Origin: Microcebus murinus
Taxonomy: Eukaryota; Chordata; Mammalia; Primates; Cheirogaleidae
Length of the DNA: 64,000 nt
Assembly (NCBI RefSeq): GCF_040939455.1
Contig: NC_134109.1
Location: 55,704,001 to 55,768,000, forward strand
Direction of reading: 5' to 3'
The notes beneath the pieces are model-generated. The model was not told the origin of the DNA. It saw only the letters and a list, made by a program, of their open reading frames with translations, and searched no databases. Position 1 is the first letter of the stretch. Each line of letters begins with the position of its first letter. Shown here in pieces: positions 22,646-37,245 of this stretch. A program made the translations under genes and the position numbers.

Positions 22646-22962
22646 GACTTATCCCATTCACAAAAACTTCCTCTTAAAAAAAATGTGAAAGATAATCACA
22701 AGCCAAAGCATGCCTTTGAAAGACTGAGGATGTACCTTCATAATAAAAATAAAACAAGGAGTGTAAAAGTGAATGTCAGAGGTAGCAACTGTCAAACAGT
22801 ACTTAAAGAAATCGGGCATTTCATACTTAATAATCTAACCACAAAATCCATTTAAGTCCATCATTCTCTGAAAAATGATACAACCCATCTCTGATTATTT
22901 TACAGTTTTAGTGAGGGGGTGATGAGGATAGGGAGGTATTTACCCCTCTCCCTTAACACATC
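22646..22962. other. Unassigned sequence right of mariner
   Basis: May contain the outer end of the mariner, but no terminal inverted repeat was recognised. No gene. Confidence 0.4.
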
Positions 22963-22976
22963 AAGAGTGCCACCCA

Positions 22977-25419
<2,443 letters not shown>

Positions 25420-25453
25420 AGTGTGCCAAATATTTATTCAGAAATACCTGAGC

Positions 25454-26204
<751 letters not shown>

Positions 26205-26370
26205 GAAATACCTGAGCACCTACTATGTGGCAGGCAGTATTCTGTAGGATACACAGCATTAAATAGAATGAATGAAAGTCCCTGACTTTATGGAGTGTAC
26301 ATTCAGTGTCAGAGACAAATAAGATAAACACAGAGTGATTGGAGCTTAGGAGAAAATAAGGAAGAAGGAA

Positions 26371-26880
26371 TGTGGTAGACAGTCCCCCAACATGTCCACC
26401 ATTATTATACCTGTTTCTGTATACACATCCCACTCCTCCCCTTAACAAATGGGATCTATTTTCTCTCTCCGTGAATACAGAGACTGGCCTCCCTTCTCGC
26501 TTTGACTAACAGAATAGGTGGAAGCATCAGCTCCAGGCCTGGCCCTTAAGGGACCTGGCAGTTTCTGTGTTGACTCTTTGGGAACCTAGCTGCCATGCTG
26601 TAGGGAAGTTCAGACTATCCTTCTGAAGACAGAGTCCACATGAAAAGGCCCTGGATCATGAGACCCAGGTGAGGAGAATGACAAGAGGGAGAAGAACCAA
26701 GGTGTACTACTGGGCTTGCACCTGCTGGCAGACGCATGAAAGACTCTTGCTGACACCACACCATGTGGAGAGAATAAAAACTCAGCAAACCCAGAAAAGA
26801 GTGAGAAATAATAAATTGTTTAAAGCCATTTAATTTTAGGGTGGGTGGTTTTTAATACTGTAAGAAATAACTGAAACATC
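26371..26880 (+). mobile_element. MLT1-class solo LTR (ERVL-MaLR), plus strand
   Basis: Starts TGTGGTAGACAGTCCCCCAA. Landmarks: TTTGACTAACAGAATAGGTG, CCTTAAGGGACCTGGCAGTT, GGAACCTAGCTGCCATGCTG, AATAATAAATTGTTTAAAGCC and ATTTAATTTTAGGGTGG. AGGAA occurs at both edges (26366-26370 and 26881-26885), fitting a 5-bp duplication. Inserted within the minus-strand L2. No internal genes. Confidence 0.88.
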
Positions 26881-26885
26881 AGGAA

Positions 26886-27324
26886 AAAAATAAAGAGGAA
26901 ATTAATAATTATAAAAGTGAAGGACTTATAATAAAATGATGAGATTTTCTATGTCTTTTCTGAGGGTACAGCAAGAGGGAAATATTTAAATTGCATAGGG
27001 AGAGAAATAGTTAAAGTAAGCAGAATAATTCCTTTTGACCACTGGAAAAAAGTGTGCTGCATTTCTAAACTAGAAGTTGAGAGGCAAAGAATGATCTTGC
27101 TGACTCAGTTACAGGACTTACCCTGAAGAACCGTATCTAAGGAGCAGCACCTGAGGAGTGGCACACACTTGCCTCAGCCACACCGGCTCTCATCTAAATG
27201 GTGAAAGTCTGGACCTCAAGCCGAAACCAGAGGACTTAATGGTATGAGGCTTTGAGGGTCTCAGAGGGGGTGGTGAGTGTATTTTGCAAGTGGGAAGGAT
27301 GTCAATCACTTGGCAGACTGCTGT
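26886..27324. other. Unassigned sequence between two MLT1 LTRs
   Basis: Probably diverged L2, given its position, but I could not align it convincingly. It does not look like MaLR internal sequence. Confidence 0.4.
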
Positions 27325-27775
27325 CAACTATTACACTGGTAGCCTACAATTAAGGACAACTCCGGGTGTTCATACCCTTGTGTAATCTCCTCCCACAACG
27401 ACCCTGTCCTTGGCCATGTGACTGGCTCTGGCCAATGGGACATTAGCAAGTGTGATGCAAGCAGAGGCTTGATAAGCCCATCACATTGGAGCCTGTCTCC
27501 TTGGAAAACCCTCGCTTGGAAGCCAGCCTCCATAATTTAAGCAAGACCTGGGGCTGAGCCACTGAGAGCGAGCCTCGTGGCGAGGCCCTGCAGGATGAGT
27601 TACCATGGAGAGAGAGAGAGACCATGTGGAGGAAAACCAAGATGTGCCCGAAGAGCTCCCAGCTGAATGTAGTCGCTCTGCAAAACTGTCATAAATAACA
27701 AATCATTGCTGTTTAAGCCACTAAATTTTAGGGCAGTTTGTCATGCAACAATAAATAGACATCTGAAACAGAGGA
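27325..27775 (+). mobile_element. MLT1-class LTR (ERVL-MaLR), plus strand, 5' part lost
   Basis: GGTGTTCATACCCTTGTGTA, TGGCTCTGGCCAATGGGACA, GAAGCCAGCCTCCATAATTT, AATAACAAATCATTGCTGTT and TAAGCCACTAAATTTTAGGG follow the MLT1 order, ending near ATAAATAGACATCTGAAACA. The first ~30 bases of the LTR are not recognisable. It differs from the LTR at 26371, so it is a separate insertion. Confidence 0.82.
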
Positions 27776-28078
27776 TAAGGAGTAGGAAGACATCAGTGTG
27801 AGAACAACTTCAGGAGGTTGAAAAAGAAGACATGTAGATCTCTGGAGAGAGAACATTCCAGGCAGAGAGAATAGCAAATGCAAAGGCCCTCAGGTAGGAT
27901 TAGACCTGGCTTAACTGAGGAACAGCAAAGAGACCAGTGTGGCTAGAACAGGAAGGGGAGAACATGAAGAGAGGAACTCAGGGGCAACAGGGACCAGATC
28001 AGTATAGGCTTTGTAGGTCATCGTAAAGACTGTAACTTTTATGGAGAAGTTGATGGGAAGCTATCGGAGATTTGTATG

Positions 28079-28625
28079 CATTCATCTTGTCATTTGACAA
28101 ATATCTAGGCAGCCTGAGTGTATGCCAGTATCATGGTGGTGTTACTGAAAACTCAGCACTTGTCCATGAGGCCAAAGAAGAACAGGGCAAGCAGTTTGAA
28201 GAGAAAGGAAAAAGAGTTTACTTTGCCAGCAACGGAGGAAAAATGGTAGACCTTCTCGTCTCAAAATCCTAATTTTTCCTGAACATTCGCAGAAATACAG
28301 CGTTTTTAAAGGATGGGTTCTCAGCTGCAGGCAATTACTGTTCAACTACAGTTGATAATTCTGATCATGCCATCTCCGCTGAAGACAATCTCGAGACCTC
28401 CACCCAGGATCTCTCTTTCTCAGGTTGGGCTGGCCTGTCTCCTATTGCACAAATAGGCAAAAGACTTACCCTGCCCCTCCCAACCACTGGCCTAAGGCAG
28501 GAATGCAGGCTTTTGTTCTCAAAAAGGAGTGCAGGATGTTTTAAAGAGACAGAAAATATTTTTGCCCTTTTTCCAGGCCATTCCCTCTGTTACAGTGCTG
28601 GGCATTCAACAATAAACAGGACTTC
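28079..28625 (-). repeat. L2 3' end, minus strand, split by an LTR
   Basis: Left half CATTTGACAAATATCTAGGC and ATGCCAGTATCATGGTG, right half GTGCTGGGCATTCAACAATA. Joined across 28140-28594 they restore the order of the reverse L2 3' end (CAACAAATATTT..., GTGCCAGGCACTG..., GGTGCTGGGGATAC). Confidence 0.7.
28140..28594 (-). mobile_element. Solo LTR, ERV1-type, minus strand
   Basis: On the minus strand there is CTTTAAAAACGCTG (near 28310), then a pyrimidine-rich R-like block. A TAAACTCTTTTTCC polyadenylation/U5-type segment sits near 28220, and the end reads TTTTCAGTAACA. Plus-strand edges are TGTTACTG and CTCTGTTACA, with flanks GTGG and GTGC, consistent with a slightly decayed 4-bp duplication. 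The split L2 on either side fixes both boundaries independently. Several short frames here are shadows. Confidence 0.7.
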
Positions 28626-28949
28626 ATGTGTGTTGGAGAGAGGAGAGTGGAGGTGAGGAGAAGGGGAGCGAGGTCACAAAAGAACTGGACCAAGGAGGGA
28701 GGGCAGGAAGATTGCTTTCAGCTGGGCTCAGGCCAACCTGAAGGACATTGGACGGGTCAGCTTTGTGAAAATAACAGGGAAATACCTAATCCCACAATTT
28801 CCAGTAACAGTTAAAGATCAATGCCATGAGTTTTTCCACTGACAGACATCCTGAGGGAGTTCTGTTTTGCACAACTTCTGAAAAGAGCTGAATGCACAGA
28901 AAAGAGATGTAAATCTTTCTCTTTAAAATTGTTTTTTGAAAATCTGCTT
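28626..28949. other. Unassigned purine-rich sequence
   Basis: A GA-rich stretch at 28636-28720 and mixed sequence after it. No family assigned. Confidence 0.45.
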
Positions 28950-29381
28950 TTTAACAGAGTTCCTGAGTAAACAGCAGGAGAACAAGCTAAGGCCTCAACC
29001 ATATCTCAAGGGCAGAGTCACATCTCCTAAAATAATTCCATCTCCAAGGAAAGGTGGGAAAAGCAACTCTTGGACTTTGAAATCCTATCACCATTTTTGC
29101 TATCAACTGGCAGCCATCACTATCTTTTTTTCTCTTCCTCCCCCTTATAATCAGCAAGCCACTTGTCCTCAGGGCTGGCACCTCCCTTCTCTTTCTTTGG
29201 GATGAAACACCATCTCCCTGCTCTCTTCCCTGCCCACCCCCCTTTCTCTTCTCTCCTTCTCTCACTTTCTCTCTCTCCTCCAAGGAGATAAACATTTTTT
29301 CTTTTATATATCCTAATCTGTGTGTGAGAAACTTTTCTCCACCCACGCCATGAGCACCCACTAGGCCTTCCACCCTAACAG
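28950..29381 (+). mobile_element. Probable ERV LTR, plus strand
   Basis: Ends with a layout typical of an LTR 3' half. A long polypyrimidine tract (29214-29281) is followed by GGAGATAAACATTTTTTC (a degenerate polyadenylation-type signal), AATCTGTGTGTGAGAAAC, and a terminal CCACCCTAACA. The 5' edge and class are uncertain and no duplication was found. Alternative: an unrelated pyrimidine-rich unique region. Confidence 0.45.
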
Positions 29382-29389
29382 ACAAGAGA

Positions 29390-30684
29390 TTCCTGCAGCT
29401 GAGATCCCTCTGTTTTCCTCAAAGTCTCTCTTCAGGGGCATCTGCTACCACTTTACATTAGAGTACATTATACATGCATAAGAAAGCTTGCTTCTTTTTT
29501 AATGCAATTTGATTTCCTAAAAGGTTTTTCCAAATCATGACATTTCATCAGTCATGTGCATGTACTCTCTAAAGATCTTGCCAGGCTCCAGTATTGTGTG
29601 CTCTAAGTGTGTGTCAATACATTTACAGAAGCTCTGTGAAATTTAAAAAGACTCTCTTCAAAAAGACACTGTGTACTTCCCAAAAGATACTTTACGAATA
29701 TAGTACTTTACAGATTGCAGTGAGGTTTCAGAGCAATTGACTCACCACCCGCATCATATTCTTACAACCAAACTAAATGACAAAGTAACAAGCAAAGAAG
29801 GCATAGAGCTAACATTATCATAGCTTTAAATAAACAGTTCATGAAGCAATTTTCCTTAAGTGTGGTGCTACACACGTCAAAGTATGAATGATGACAGCAT
29901 AACAAGAAGACTGTCGGGCCTCTGTAAGAGTAGTTCCTGAAGGAAAGTGTGACGAACTGGTAGCAGGTGGAATAAATTATATTCCTACCCTGGTCAACCC
30001 ATAAGCCTATACTGAATCAGGATGGTCTGCCAGTTCAGGTATGACTCTAGTTAAAATAACAGTCTCATAAAACTTCTTGTCAAATACACTGTCTTTGTGG
30101 GATGGAAACAGAATTTCTCCCTTCAACAGAATAAAATCCCTCCATTTATGCTAGTCTTCCATGGGTTTATAAAGACAGAAAATCCCAAAATACTTTGCTA
30201 CTTTAGAATAACCTTGGTTCAGCTAACTCATTTCTCCCAGCAATGCAGCAAAACAGTCATCTTCACCTTATGTTATTTAAGTTCTAATTAATAACAGGAT
30301 TTCAATTTCCAACTACCTGACATTCAATGACTTGATTGAGCATTTATTTCCTGCCAGCAGCTCCCATTTTTCTGATAAGAGAGCCATATAAAACAGATAA
30401 GTCTAAAAATAGCATTGTGTCTACTAACGCTTTGCCCTGTATCTTTTAAATCACTCTTGTATAAGGTGTTTTATCTTCCATTTTAAATCCTTCATTCTAG
30501 AAGACCTATAGCTTAACTTCTCTTGAAATGCGATTCTGGTTTTAAGACACATAAAAAAGTGTCTGGCATTCTCTGCCACTATTACAGCCTCTGCACCCTC
30601 TCTCTGGCCTCACATTTTAGCTTCTCCTCCCCAATCTGAAACAATAATTTCCAAAGGTAAGTCACTTCCCAAGGAGCTCAGCCA
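29390..30684. other. 1.3-kb unassigned block
   Basis: No repeat or gene recognised. The frame at 30097-30291 has no relatives I know. Confidence 0.45.
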
Positions 30685-30865
30685 ATGTTTCTGTAAGTGT
30701 GTCTTTTGGTTCACCATAATTGGAATCATTTGGTGTCAAAATTCGGGTCCTGAGGCCCCACCCTAAACTTATTAACTTGAAACTTCTGGATGTGTGGCCA
30801 GGAATTTTTGACAAACATGGCGATTGATTTGGATGTACCAGAGGTTTGAAGAGCATTGCTCCAGG
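30685..30865. mobile_element. Possible MER5/MER20-type hAT element
   Basis: GGAATCATTTGGTGTCAAAA and CCTGAGGCCCCACCCTAAAC, followed by TTAACTTGAAACTTCTGGATG, echo the 'gaatcacctgg...gggccccacccc...aatcagaatctctggg' core shared by MER5A and MER20. Terminal repeats are not clear. Confidence 0.5.
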
Positions 30866-32582
30866 CAATGTTCCTTAAGCTTTGTGAGAATAGGATAAAT
30901 ACCACACTGCAAACCCTGAGCCCAGGAAAATGCATAGGAGAACTACACTTTGTGCATCCTCTCAGGGAGTTCACAGCAGCCCTGAAGCTTATCAATGGAC
31001 CCTTGCCCTGGGATGTCTGTACCCAGAATCAGAGTTCCTTTTTTAATAACCTTTTCTTTGAGGCTTCCAGAAAAATCAGTGTGGGAAAACTGAGCACCCA
31101 CTGTGCTGTGTTCTGTTCTGTTGAGGACAGTCATTGACAATTTTATCTTTTATCTCAACCTCAAAATGAAGTATGTTTTTCTTCTTATTCAATTCACACA
31201 AGTATTGTGAAGCTGAAATTGCTTTAAGAGCTTTCAAAGAAAGGCATCATATAAATGCAAATAACAGGAGATTTGATAAAAAGAATAGTCATATCCAAGG
31301 GCACAATGGCTGCTCTATCCAAATGAGCAGCTTGAGGTTTCACTGCTATTGTCATTCCAGATATATCAGAGAATAAAGACTATGAAATGAGTCTTCTGGA
31401 ATTCTTTCTGCTTGAATTGCTGGCATATTTTTCTCATGGTATCATGTAATATGCCACATAGAAAACTGAAAGAAGACATTAGGATTCATAAGTCTGATAG
31501 GCTTGCTGCTACCACCCAAAAAGGGTACAGAGGTGATATCATTTTGGGGAAAATGCTCTACAAATTCCTATTCAACCCCAGCAAGGAAACTTGGGGAGCT
31601 CTGAAAAGAATATTCAGATTGTCATTCCCTCCCTGTGGCAAAATACATTTTTTTTAACACTTAGTACAAACATCCATCCACACATTATAAAGTCTGGTAT
31701 TTACCATTTTAATTGCTCAGGTTGGCATGTCTACCATGCTTCCTGCTCCATCAAGTTGGTTTTTGTAACCAGGGCAACAGTGCTGGTGGTCAGTCAGCCT
31801 AAGGAGACTTTGGGGAGCTAATTCAATATAAAAATAATAAATAGCAGGATTTTTTTTCCTAGACACTCAGCAACCACTCACAGACTTCCTCTGAAATTTT
31901 CTCTGACACTATTTATAGTTTACCTTATAGCTGCCCATAGCCCTCCTTCCTTGCTTGCTACTAACTGGAGGAGCATTGGATAAAATGCTAGCAAAGCCAA
32001 TGAGTAAGTGGCCAATAGCATTTTGCATAACATCTTTCTAACTCTGTATAAGCTATAAACAAAAACTAGGGAGAGAAATGAAGGACAGGAAAGTAACCTC
32101 ACCTTCAGAATAGCAACCTCTGCATAGCTTTTTTGCCTGAGCACCAGATGTTAGATCTTCAACAACTGTACAAGACAGAAAAGGAGAAATGGGTAGTCTA
32201 ACATGCCTGAGACAGTGAGATCTTATCTTTGCTTGATATGCATATTATTCTTTTTGTAATTAGTACCTCTTTAGGTCACAGTATTAATTTTCCTCTTGTT
32301 TGAAGAGATGGCAGTTGGAATTGCTTGTTATACTTTTCAGCATACCCATAAAGAGAAACAATCAATCCTCATGGATTTAAATAGAGAAGTTAATCAAATA
32401 CAAAAGCCAAGACCTAATCCAGAAACTATCAAATGGAAGATAAGAGATAGGGGGAAAAGCCCATGCTTTTGAATAGAGACTTTAGATGCCATAAATTTAA
32501 ACCAGTATATTACCTCACTTTCTTTCCCCAGCTTCACTGCTGGAGACAGCACAAAATCAGAGAATAGCCTAAAACAGTAAAA
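30866..32582. other. 1.7-kb unassigned block
   Basis: Near 31205-31255, GAAGCTGAAATTGCTTTAAG and CATCATATAAATGCAAAT hint at a MIR-like tail, but weakly. Frames such as 30856-31137 and 31412-31657 show no recognisable domain. Confidence 0.42.
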
Positions 32583-32758
32583 CAGCGGGCCCAAAACTTG
32601 TTGGCACCAGGGACCAGTTTCATGGAAGATAATTTTTCCATGGAAGTGGGGGGCCGAGGGAGTGGAGGAGGCAGAGCTCAGGCAGTGATGGATGGGCGAC
32701 CGTTTTCCTAACTGGCCACAGACGGGTTACCTGGCAGTAGCCCAGGGGTTAGGGACTG
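32583..32758. mobile_element. MER1-type hAT-Charlie element (internally deleted)
   Basis: TTGGCACCAGGGACCAGTTT, CATGGAAGATAATTTTTCCA, GGAGGCAGAGCTCAGGCAGT and AGCCCAGGGGTTAGGGACTG match the two ends and inner segments of MER1. At 176 bp it is much shorter than the full family, so the middle is deleted, as in many non-autonomous copies. Its GC-rich content contrasts with the AT-rich flanks. Confidence 0.82.
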
Positions 32759-32766
32759 CAGGCCTA

Positions 32767-34088
32767 AAAGGCAAGATTAGGCCCCAGTTCTAAATGCTTC
32801 TCTGCATAGTTAGTGGGCCTTAAGGAGTGAGAATTTAATACTTAAAAATGAAGATCATTTTGTGTCTTTAGCCTCTTTCTGCCACATTAAACAAAACTTC
32901 CAAATATTCTAGCACATTTCAAAACCAAAATCTTACAACCACAGCAGGACATGCTGTAAAAAGAAGAAAGCTGAAGATTCCTACTTGAACAACTTTTCTT
33001 TCACTTCAGATCACAAACTTTGAACCTACAGAGCTTTCATGATATATCATTCAGTGGAAGGATTCAAGAGCTAAAGAGTTCTAATTTTTAGTCATATGAA
33101 ATAGAGCTAATATAGACAAGACTAAAAATGTTATCAAAGATCTCCATATTTTTTTTTTTGGTTACATCAATAGAATTCTTCCATCATAATACCAATGAAA
33201 ATAATACATCTGCATAAGACTGCTGGAGTGAGTGTTAGAACTTTCTTTGAAATTGCTTATTATTGTGTCTTTCACACCTAATATATTCCTGCCACAGATT
33301 GGGTATGCTATTTTATGATGAGGACAGAAAAGTCCCACTCATGATAGAACTATTGTATCATTTTCTTTCATGTTCAAAAATGTCTCCAATGTTATTGTCC
33401 ATGCATGCAAATGAGGCTAGAAAATGAGCAGCAGTTCCTTCTCCACTTGATACATGTAAAGTCCATTTTTCATCAACAACTCTTTGAAGAACCTGCCACT
33501 GATTGCAGCTCTGCTTTTCTCATCACAGTCTGATGGATGTTTTTGTTCAAAATAAGCCACCGTTTGCTGATTGCTGCAGGCTGCTTGGTCTGTCAATTGT
33601 GAAAATACAGCATTTCCCAGCTAGGCCACATTGCTTATTGTAATCAGAGTCAGATGCAAACATTCATTCCAATGATACCCTAGTTCTGATCTCTATTTGC
33701 TCTACTGCAGAGTTCCTTTTGGTTATGAGGTATCCTCAGACCAAAATTGCCACAGGTTAGAGATCAAATTACTCACCCTAATGAAGTTAATTCTTCCTCT
33801 CAGAAAATAAGCCTCTCATTTTTCCTAAAAGAAATGCAAAAAAATGGTGAGTTTCCTTTTAAAATATAACTGAATAATAGCTGCCATTTTTGATGAGGAG
33901 GCAGGAAACTACAGACTAAAAATTTGCATCCCTGACAACAACTCTGAATGTTATGGGCTTCATATCTGCAATGAAAGGGATGTCGGTTAAAAATATGTTT
34001 GTGTATGTCCCACAATGTTGGGAATGAAACAGTTAAACACAAAGGCCCGCAGCTAATAGTACTCCCTAGGTACTGCTGTTAGAAGGGG
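32767..34088. other. 1.3-kb unassigned AT-rich block
   Basis: No gene or repeat recognised. The minus-strand frame at 33800-34042 is unremarkable. Confidence 0.45.
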
Positions 34089-34370
34089 ATAAATCAAATT
34101 TAGCAGAGTTTATTTGAGCAAACAAAAAGTCATGAATTGGGCAGCACTGCAACCAGGAGAGGTCCAGAGATCTCCACCTAGCAATGTGGACAGGCAGTAT
34201 TTATAGACAGAGAAAGGAAGTGTTTGACAGGAACAGTTTGATTGGCTACAGCTTGGCATTTGTTTTATTTGGGCATGATGTGATCAGGCAATTTGCCATA
34301 TGTAATTATGATCTGATCAGTTGGCAGCCTTGATTTCCACTAAGGCTTTATATGCCAAAATGACTAAGAA
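34089..34370. mobile_element. MER21-like ERVL-class LTR fragment
   Basis: TTTAGCAGAGTTTATTTGAG, GAATTGGGCAGCACTGCAAC, GACAGGCAGTATTTATAGAC, GTTTGATTGGCTACAGCTTG and ATTTGGGCATGATGTGATC share motif order with the better preserved relative at 63062-63452. Family name from memory; the orientation of the parental LTR was not resolved. Confidence 0.55.
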
Positions 34371-34639
34371 AAAAATTTTTTTTAGGAAAAGACAATAAAC
34401 CATTTCAGGTTTCTAGCAGTTTCTACAGTTTACCTCACTGAATATGCTTCCAACATTACCCACCTTTGTTTTGTTCTTCAGGATTTTCCTCTTGGAGGAC
34501 CCACTGAGAGAGTGTAAATTATCTTGGGGTAATCTATCACCACTATGGGCCAAATACTACCAACTATTAGTCCCCCGATAGTTCTCTTTTACAGAGAAGC
34601 CAGGGGGTTGGTTATCAATTACCTGTTGTTGCAGCCCAG
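34371..34639. other. Unassigned sequence
   Basis: No feature recognised. An A/T run at 34370-34385 may mark an old repeat edge. Confidence 0.4.
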
Positions 34640-35010
34640 GTTCTCTGGAAGCAGATGCTGAGATGGAGTTTTGAATGCAAGATGTTATGAAAGATAAACA
34701 CCTGTGAACAGAAAGGGAGGTAGCAAGGTTTGGCAGAAGTAAAAGTTAAATTGCAATGCATACCCCACAAAGCTGACAGATTTGGAGCAAGTATTATCTA
34801 ACAGAATATCCCACTTCACGCTGAAATGGACTGATATTTATAGCCCCTCATCTCATGCAATCATCAGTTGTGAGTTGTCTGGAATGGCATAACCTCAGTG
34901 GAGGCCGGCCCTAAAGGAGCTGACAGCTTCAGGCCGTCTGCTAACTGCACTCCCCACAGCTGGGCAGCAAGACCTTCCTTGAAGGGGGTTCAAGCAGCAC
35001 ATGTCTAGCC
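34640..35010 (-). mobile_element. Possible old LTR fragment
   Basis: On the minus strand it contains GGGGCTATAAATATCAG, resembling a promoter TATA region, and ends near TTCCAGAGAACCTGGGCTGC. I recognise GCTAACTGCACTCCCCACAG and CAGCAAGACCTTCCTTGAAG as recurrent repeat sequence but cannot name the family. No flanking duplication found. Confidence 0.38.
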
Positions 35011-36118
35011 CACCTGCCAGAGAAAGTAACATAAAATCATAAAAGGATTTCAACATTTTCCTGGCTCTGCTGTTCGTGCATTGATTTCTTATCACAAATG
35101 GAGCTGACACAAAAATCACTGTATTTCACTCCTCAACTCACATATCACAGAATGGCTGCTTAATTGATAGCAGACTTGAAATGTTATATAAACAACTCAA
35201 TTAAGATCAGGAAGATTGGAAAGTCAGACTTACTCTATCAGCCTTCTTGGTGTAAAGATCAATGCATATAAATAAGGATTTTGCAATTTAAAAAAAGATT
35301 TGAATGCACTCATAATCAATAGCTAGAACCCTAAAGATAAGGACTGTGGAGGAAAATGATGCTTTAGCAGATTTCCAATATTTTCTAAATCTTGCTTTAC
35401 TAGGAGGCAAACTGTTTTACTACTTATTTTCCAATTTTCAGTTCTACTGAGATGCAATGGATGCTTTCATTTTCTACTTAAAATGTTCAGTGGTAAGCTG
35501 AATTTCCCAAATTCTCAGGGTAATCTTGCAATCACCATGTGTGTCCTTCCACAGGGACTGCATCTAAGAAATGCTAGGCACCCTTCTATATTTCACAAAA
35601 TTACCCAACTCCCACGGAAGCATAACACACCAAAAGGGTTTTACTTTAAAAAAAAATGGTTTTGCTACATAGAAATCAGAATCATTCCTTACTTGACAAA
35701 TAAAACATAATTTGTTATATTATTAAGTACAACTCCATCACAGTATAAAATATGGAACAAGCTCACTTTGTAATAAATCATTTTGAATTGGGGGGGGGGA
35801 GTGTTTGAGAAACTAGAATAGCAATAGATCAAATCACCTTAACACTATGGATTTCACAAAGACATATTTCAGTTAACTGCCAGCTTCCATTTTAGCCTAC
35901 CTGTGCAGATGCTCTTATGATAACTGTTAAAAATGTTCCCTGACCAGAGAATTTTACCAGGGGATGTTCCAGAGAATATCCCAGAGGAGGAGAATAGGAA
36001 GGATTAAGGAAATGTACAAAAGCATTCAATTCTGTGGAGCTAAGTGTTTAATGAAGAAAAGATCAGAGATGAGAAAAAGGTTTTAAAGGACACCAAATTG
36101 ACAGGTATGACTCTAGAT
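35011..36118. other. 1.1-kb unassigned AT-rich block
   Basis: Includes a G10 homopolymer at 35790-35799. The frame at 35483-35710 has no recognisable domain. Confidence 0.45.
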
Positions 36119-36352
36119 CAAGGATCAACAAACCATGGATTTGGCCCATGAGCCAAATCCATCCCATCACCTGTTTTGGTAAGTAAAGTTTTATTGGAAC
36201 ACAGCTATTCCCACGTGTTTACATATTATCTATGGCTGCTTTCATGGTACAACAGATAGCAGAATTGAGCAGTTGCAACAGAGATTGTATGGTCCACAAA
36301 GCCAAAAGTATTTACTATCTGGCCCTTGACAGAAAAAGTTTGTTGATCCCTG
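36119..36352. mobile_element. hAT-Charlie-type MER element (MER3-like)
   Basis: A perfect 12-bp inverted pair GGATCAACAAAC (36122-36133) and GTTTGTTGATCC (36338-36349) lies at the ends. The interior reads GCCCATGAGCCAAATCCATC, AAGTTTTATTGGAACACAGC, TATCTATGGCTGCTTTCATG and ATTTACTATCTGGCCCTTGA. The upstream 8 bp, CTCTAGAT, fit the NTCTAGAN hAT target. The frame at 36232-36447 is a shadow of this element. The subfamily name is tentative. Confidence 0.85.
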
Positions 36353-36769
36353 CTGAAGGTAGTGACAAGAGCTTGAGTCACTCAGGGCACAGTTGTGATA
36401 TAGACTTAAACAGAGAAATAAGCTTCTTTGGGCAAAGAGAGAGCTGAGGCAGATTCTTTAGGACAATCAGTGACCTCTTCTAACTCCCATGTGCCAAAAC
36501 AGCCAAGCTGTTTGATTATTTAGGTGGCTGTGCAGTGTAGGCCAGAGCAAGACCAAGGCTCAGCTGACTGTAGGAAGGCCTCTTTTTTCTTTTGATAGGG
36601 TTACAAGATGGCTCATTTGCTACCTTGTGGAAAGAGCTTTGAAGTAACGCAATGTGAGGTGGATTGTTGTAATTGATTTAAGTATTGTTAAATATAATAT
36701 AAAAGTGGCACATTCTCCAAATTATAGTCCTCTCTGGCCCTCCCTTGACATGTTATTGGTGACTCTTCC
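36353..36769. other. Unassigned sequence
   Basis: No named repeat or gene seen. Confidence 0.42.
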
Positions 36770-37010
36770 ACCTTTACTTTCCCCTTTACATAGTGGTAGC
36801 CTCCACGTTTCTCTTTTAAACTTCTCCTAATCTAACCCTCACTCTCTTGGTGGCATTTTCATGGATGTTCTTAGCTTCAGATAACTTCTATAGGCTGACG
36901 ACCCTATCAATCCATCTCCTAAACCGGAGATCTGCATGTACATTTCTTTTGCAACAACTCTACTCCTCAAAATGCAATACATACGAAAACTCAACTCCTC
37001 TTTCCCCCTA
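36770..37010 (+). repeat. L2 fragment, plus strand
   Basis: TCATGGATGTTCTTAGCTTC, CCAATCCATCTCCTAAACC-like text, ATACGAAAACTCAACTCCTC and TTTCCCCCTAAA fit the L2 segment encoding the end of the reverse-transcriptase domain. Short and diverged. Confidence 0.55.
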
Positions 37011-37018
37011 AATAAATG

Positions 37019-37245
37019 TAGTGATGAATTCAGACTGCCTTAGTTAAAATCCTAGCACCACTGCTCCAAAGCTGTGTAACTTTGGGCAGGTTACTTAAAT
37101 CTCTAAGCCTTGGTTTCTTTGGTGTAAAATGGAGATAATAGTGCCTACTTCAGAGTGTGGTTGTGGGGGTTGAATGAAATAGTGCATGAAAAACACTTAA
37201 AACAGTGCCTGACACAACATAATAGCTTAATAATGATTAATATCA
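37019..37245 (+). repeat. MIR SINE, near full length, plus orientation
   Basis: TTCAGACTGCCTTAGTTAAA, AAGCTGTGTAACTTTGGGCA, GGTTACTTAAATCTCTAAGC, TAAAATGGAGATAATAGTGC and AACAGTGCCTGACACAACAT follow the MIR consensus from the tRNA-like head to the tail. Confidence 0.9.

Noticed and set aside
26371..27775. Idea that the two MLT1 LTRs flank one provirus
   Set aside because: The LTRs differ strongly, the left one has its own AGGAA duplication, and only ~440 bases lie between them without retroviral internal signatures.
28987..29385. 132-codon minus-strand frame rich in Glu, Lys and Arg
   Set aside because: The charged stretch is simply the complement of the polypyrimidine tract in a probable LTR; low complexity and no family resemblance.
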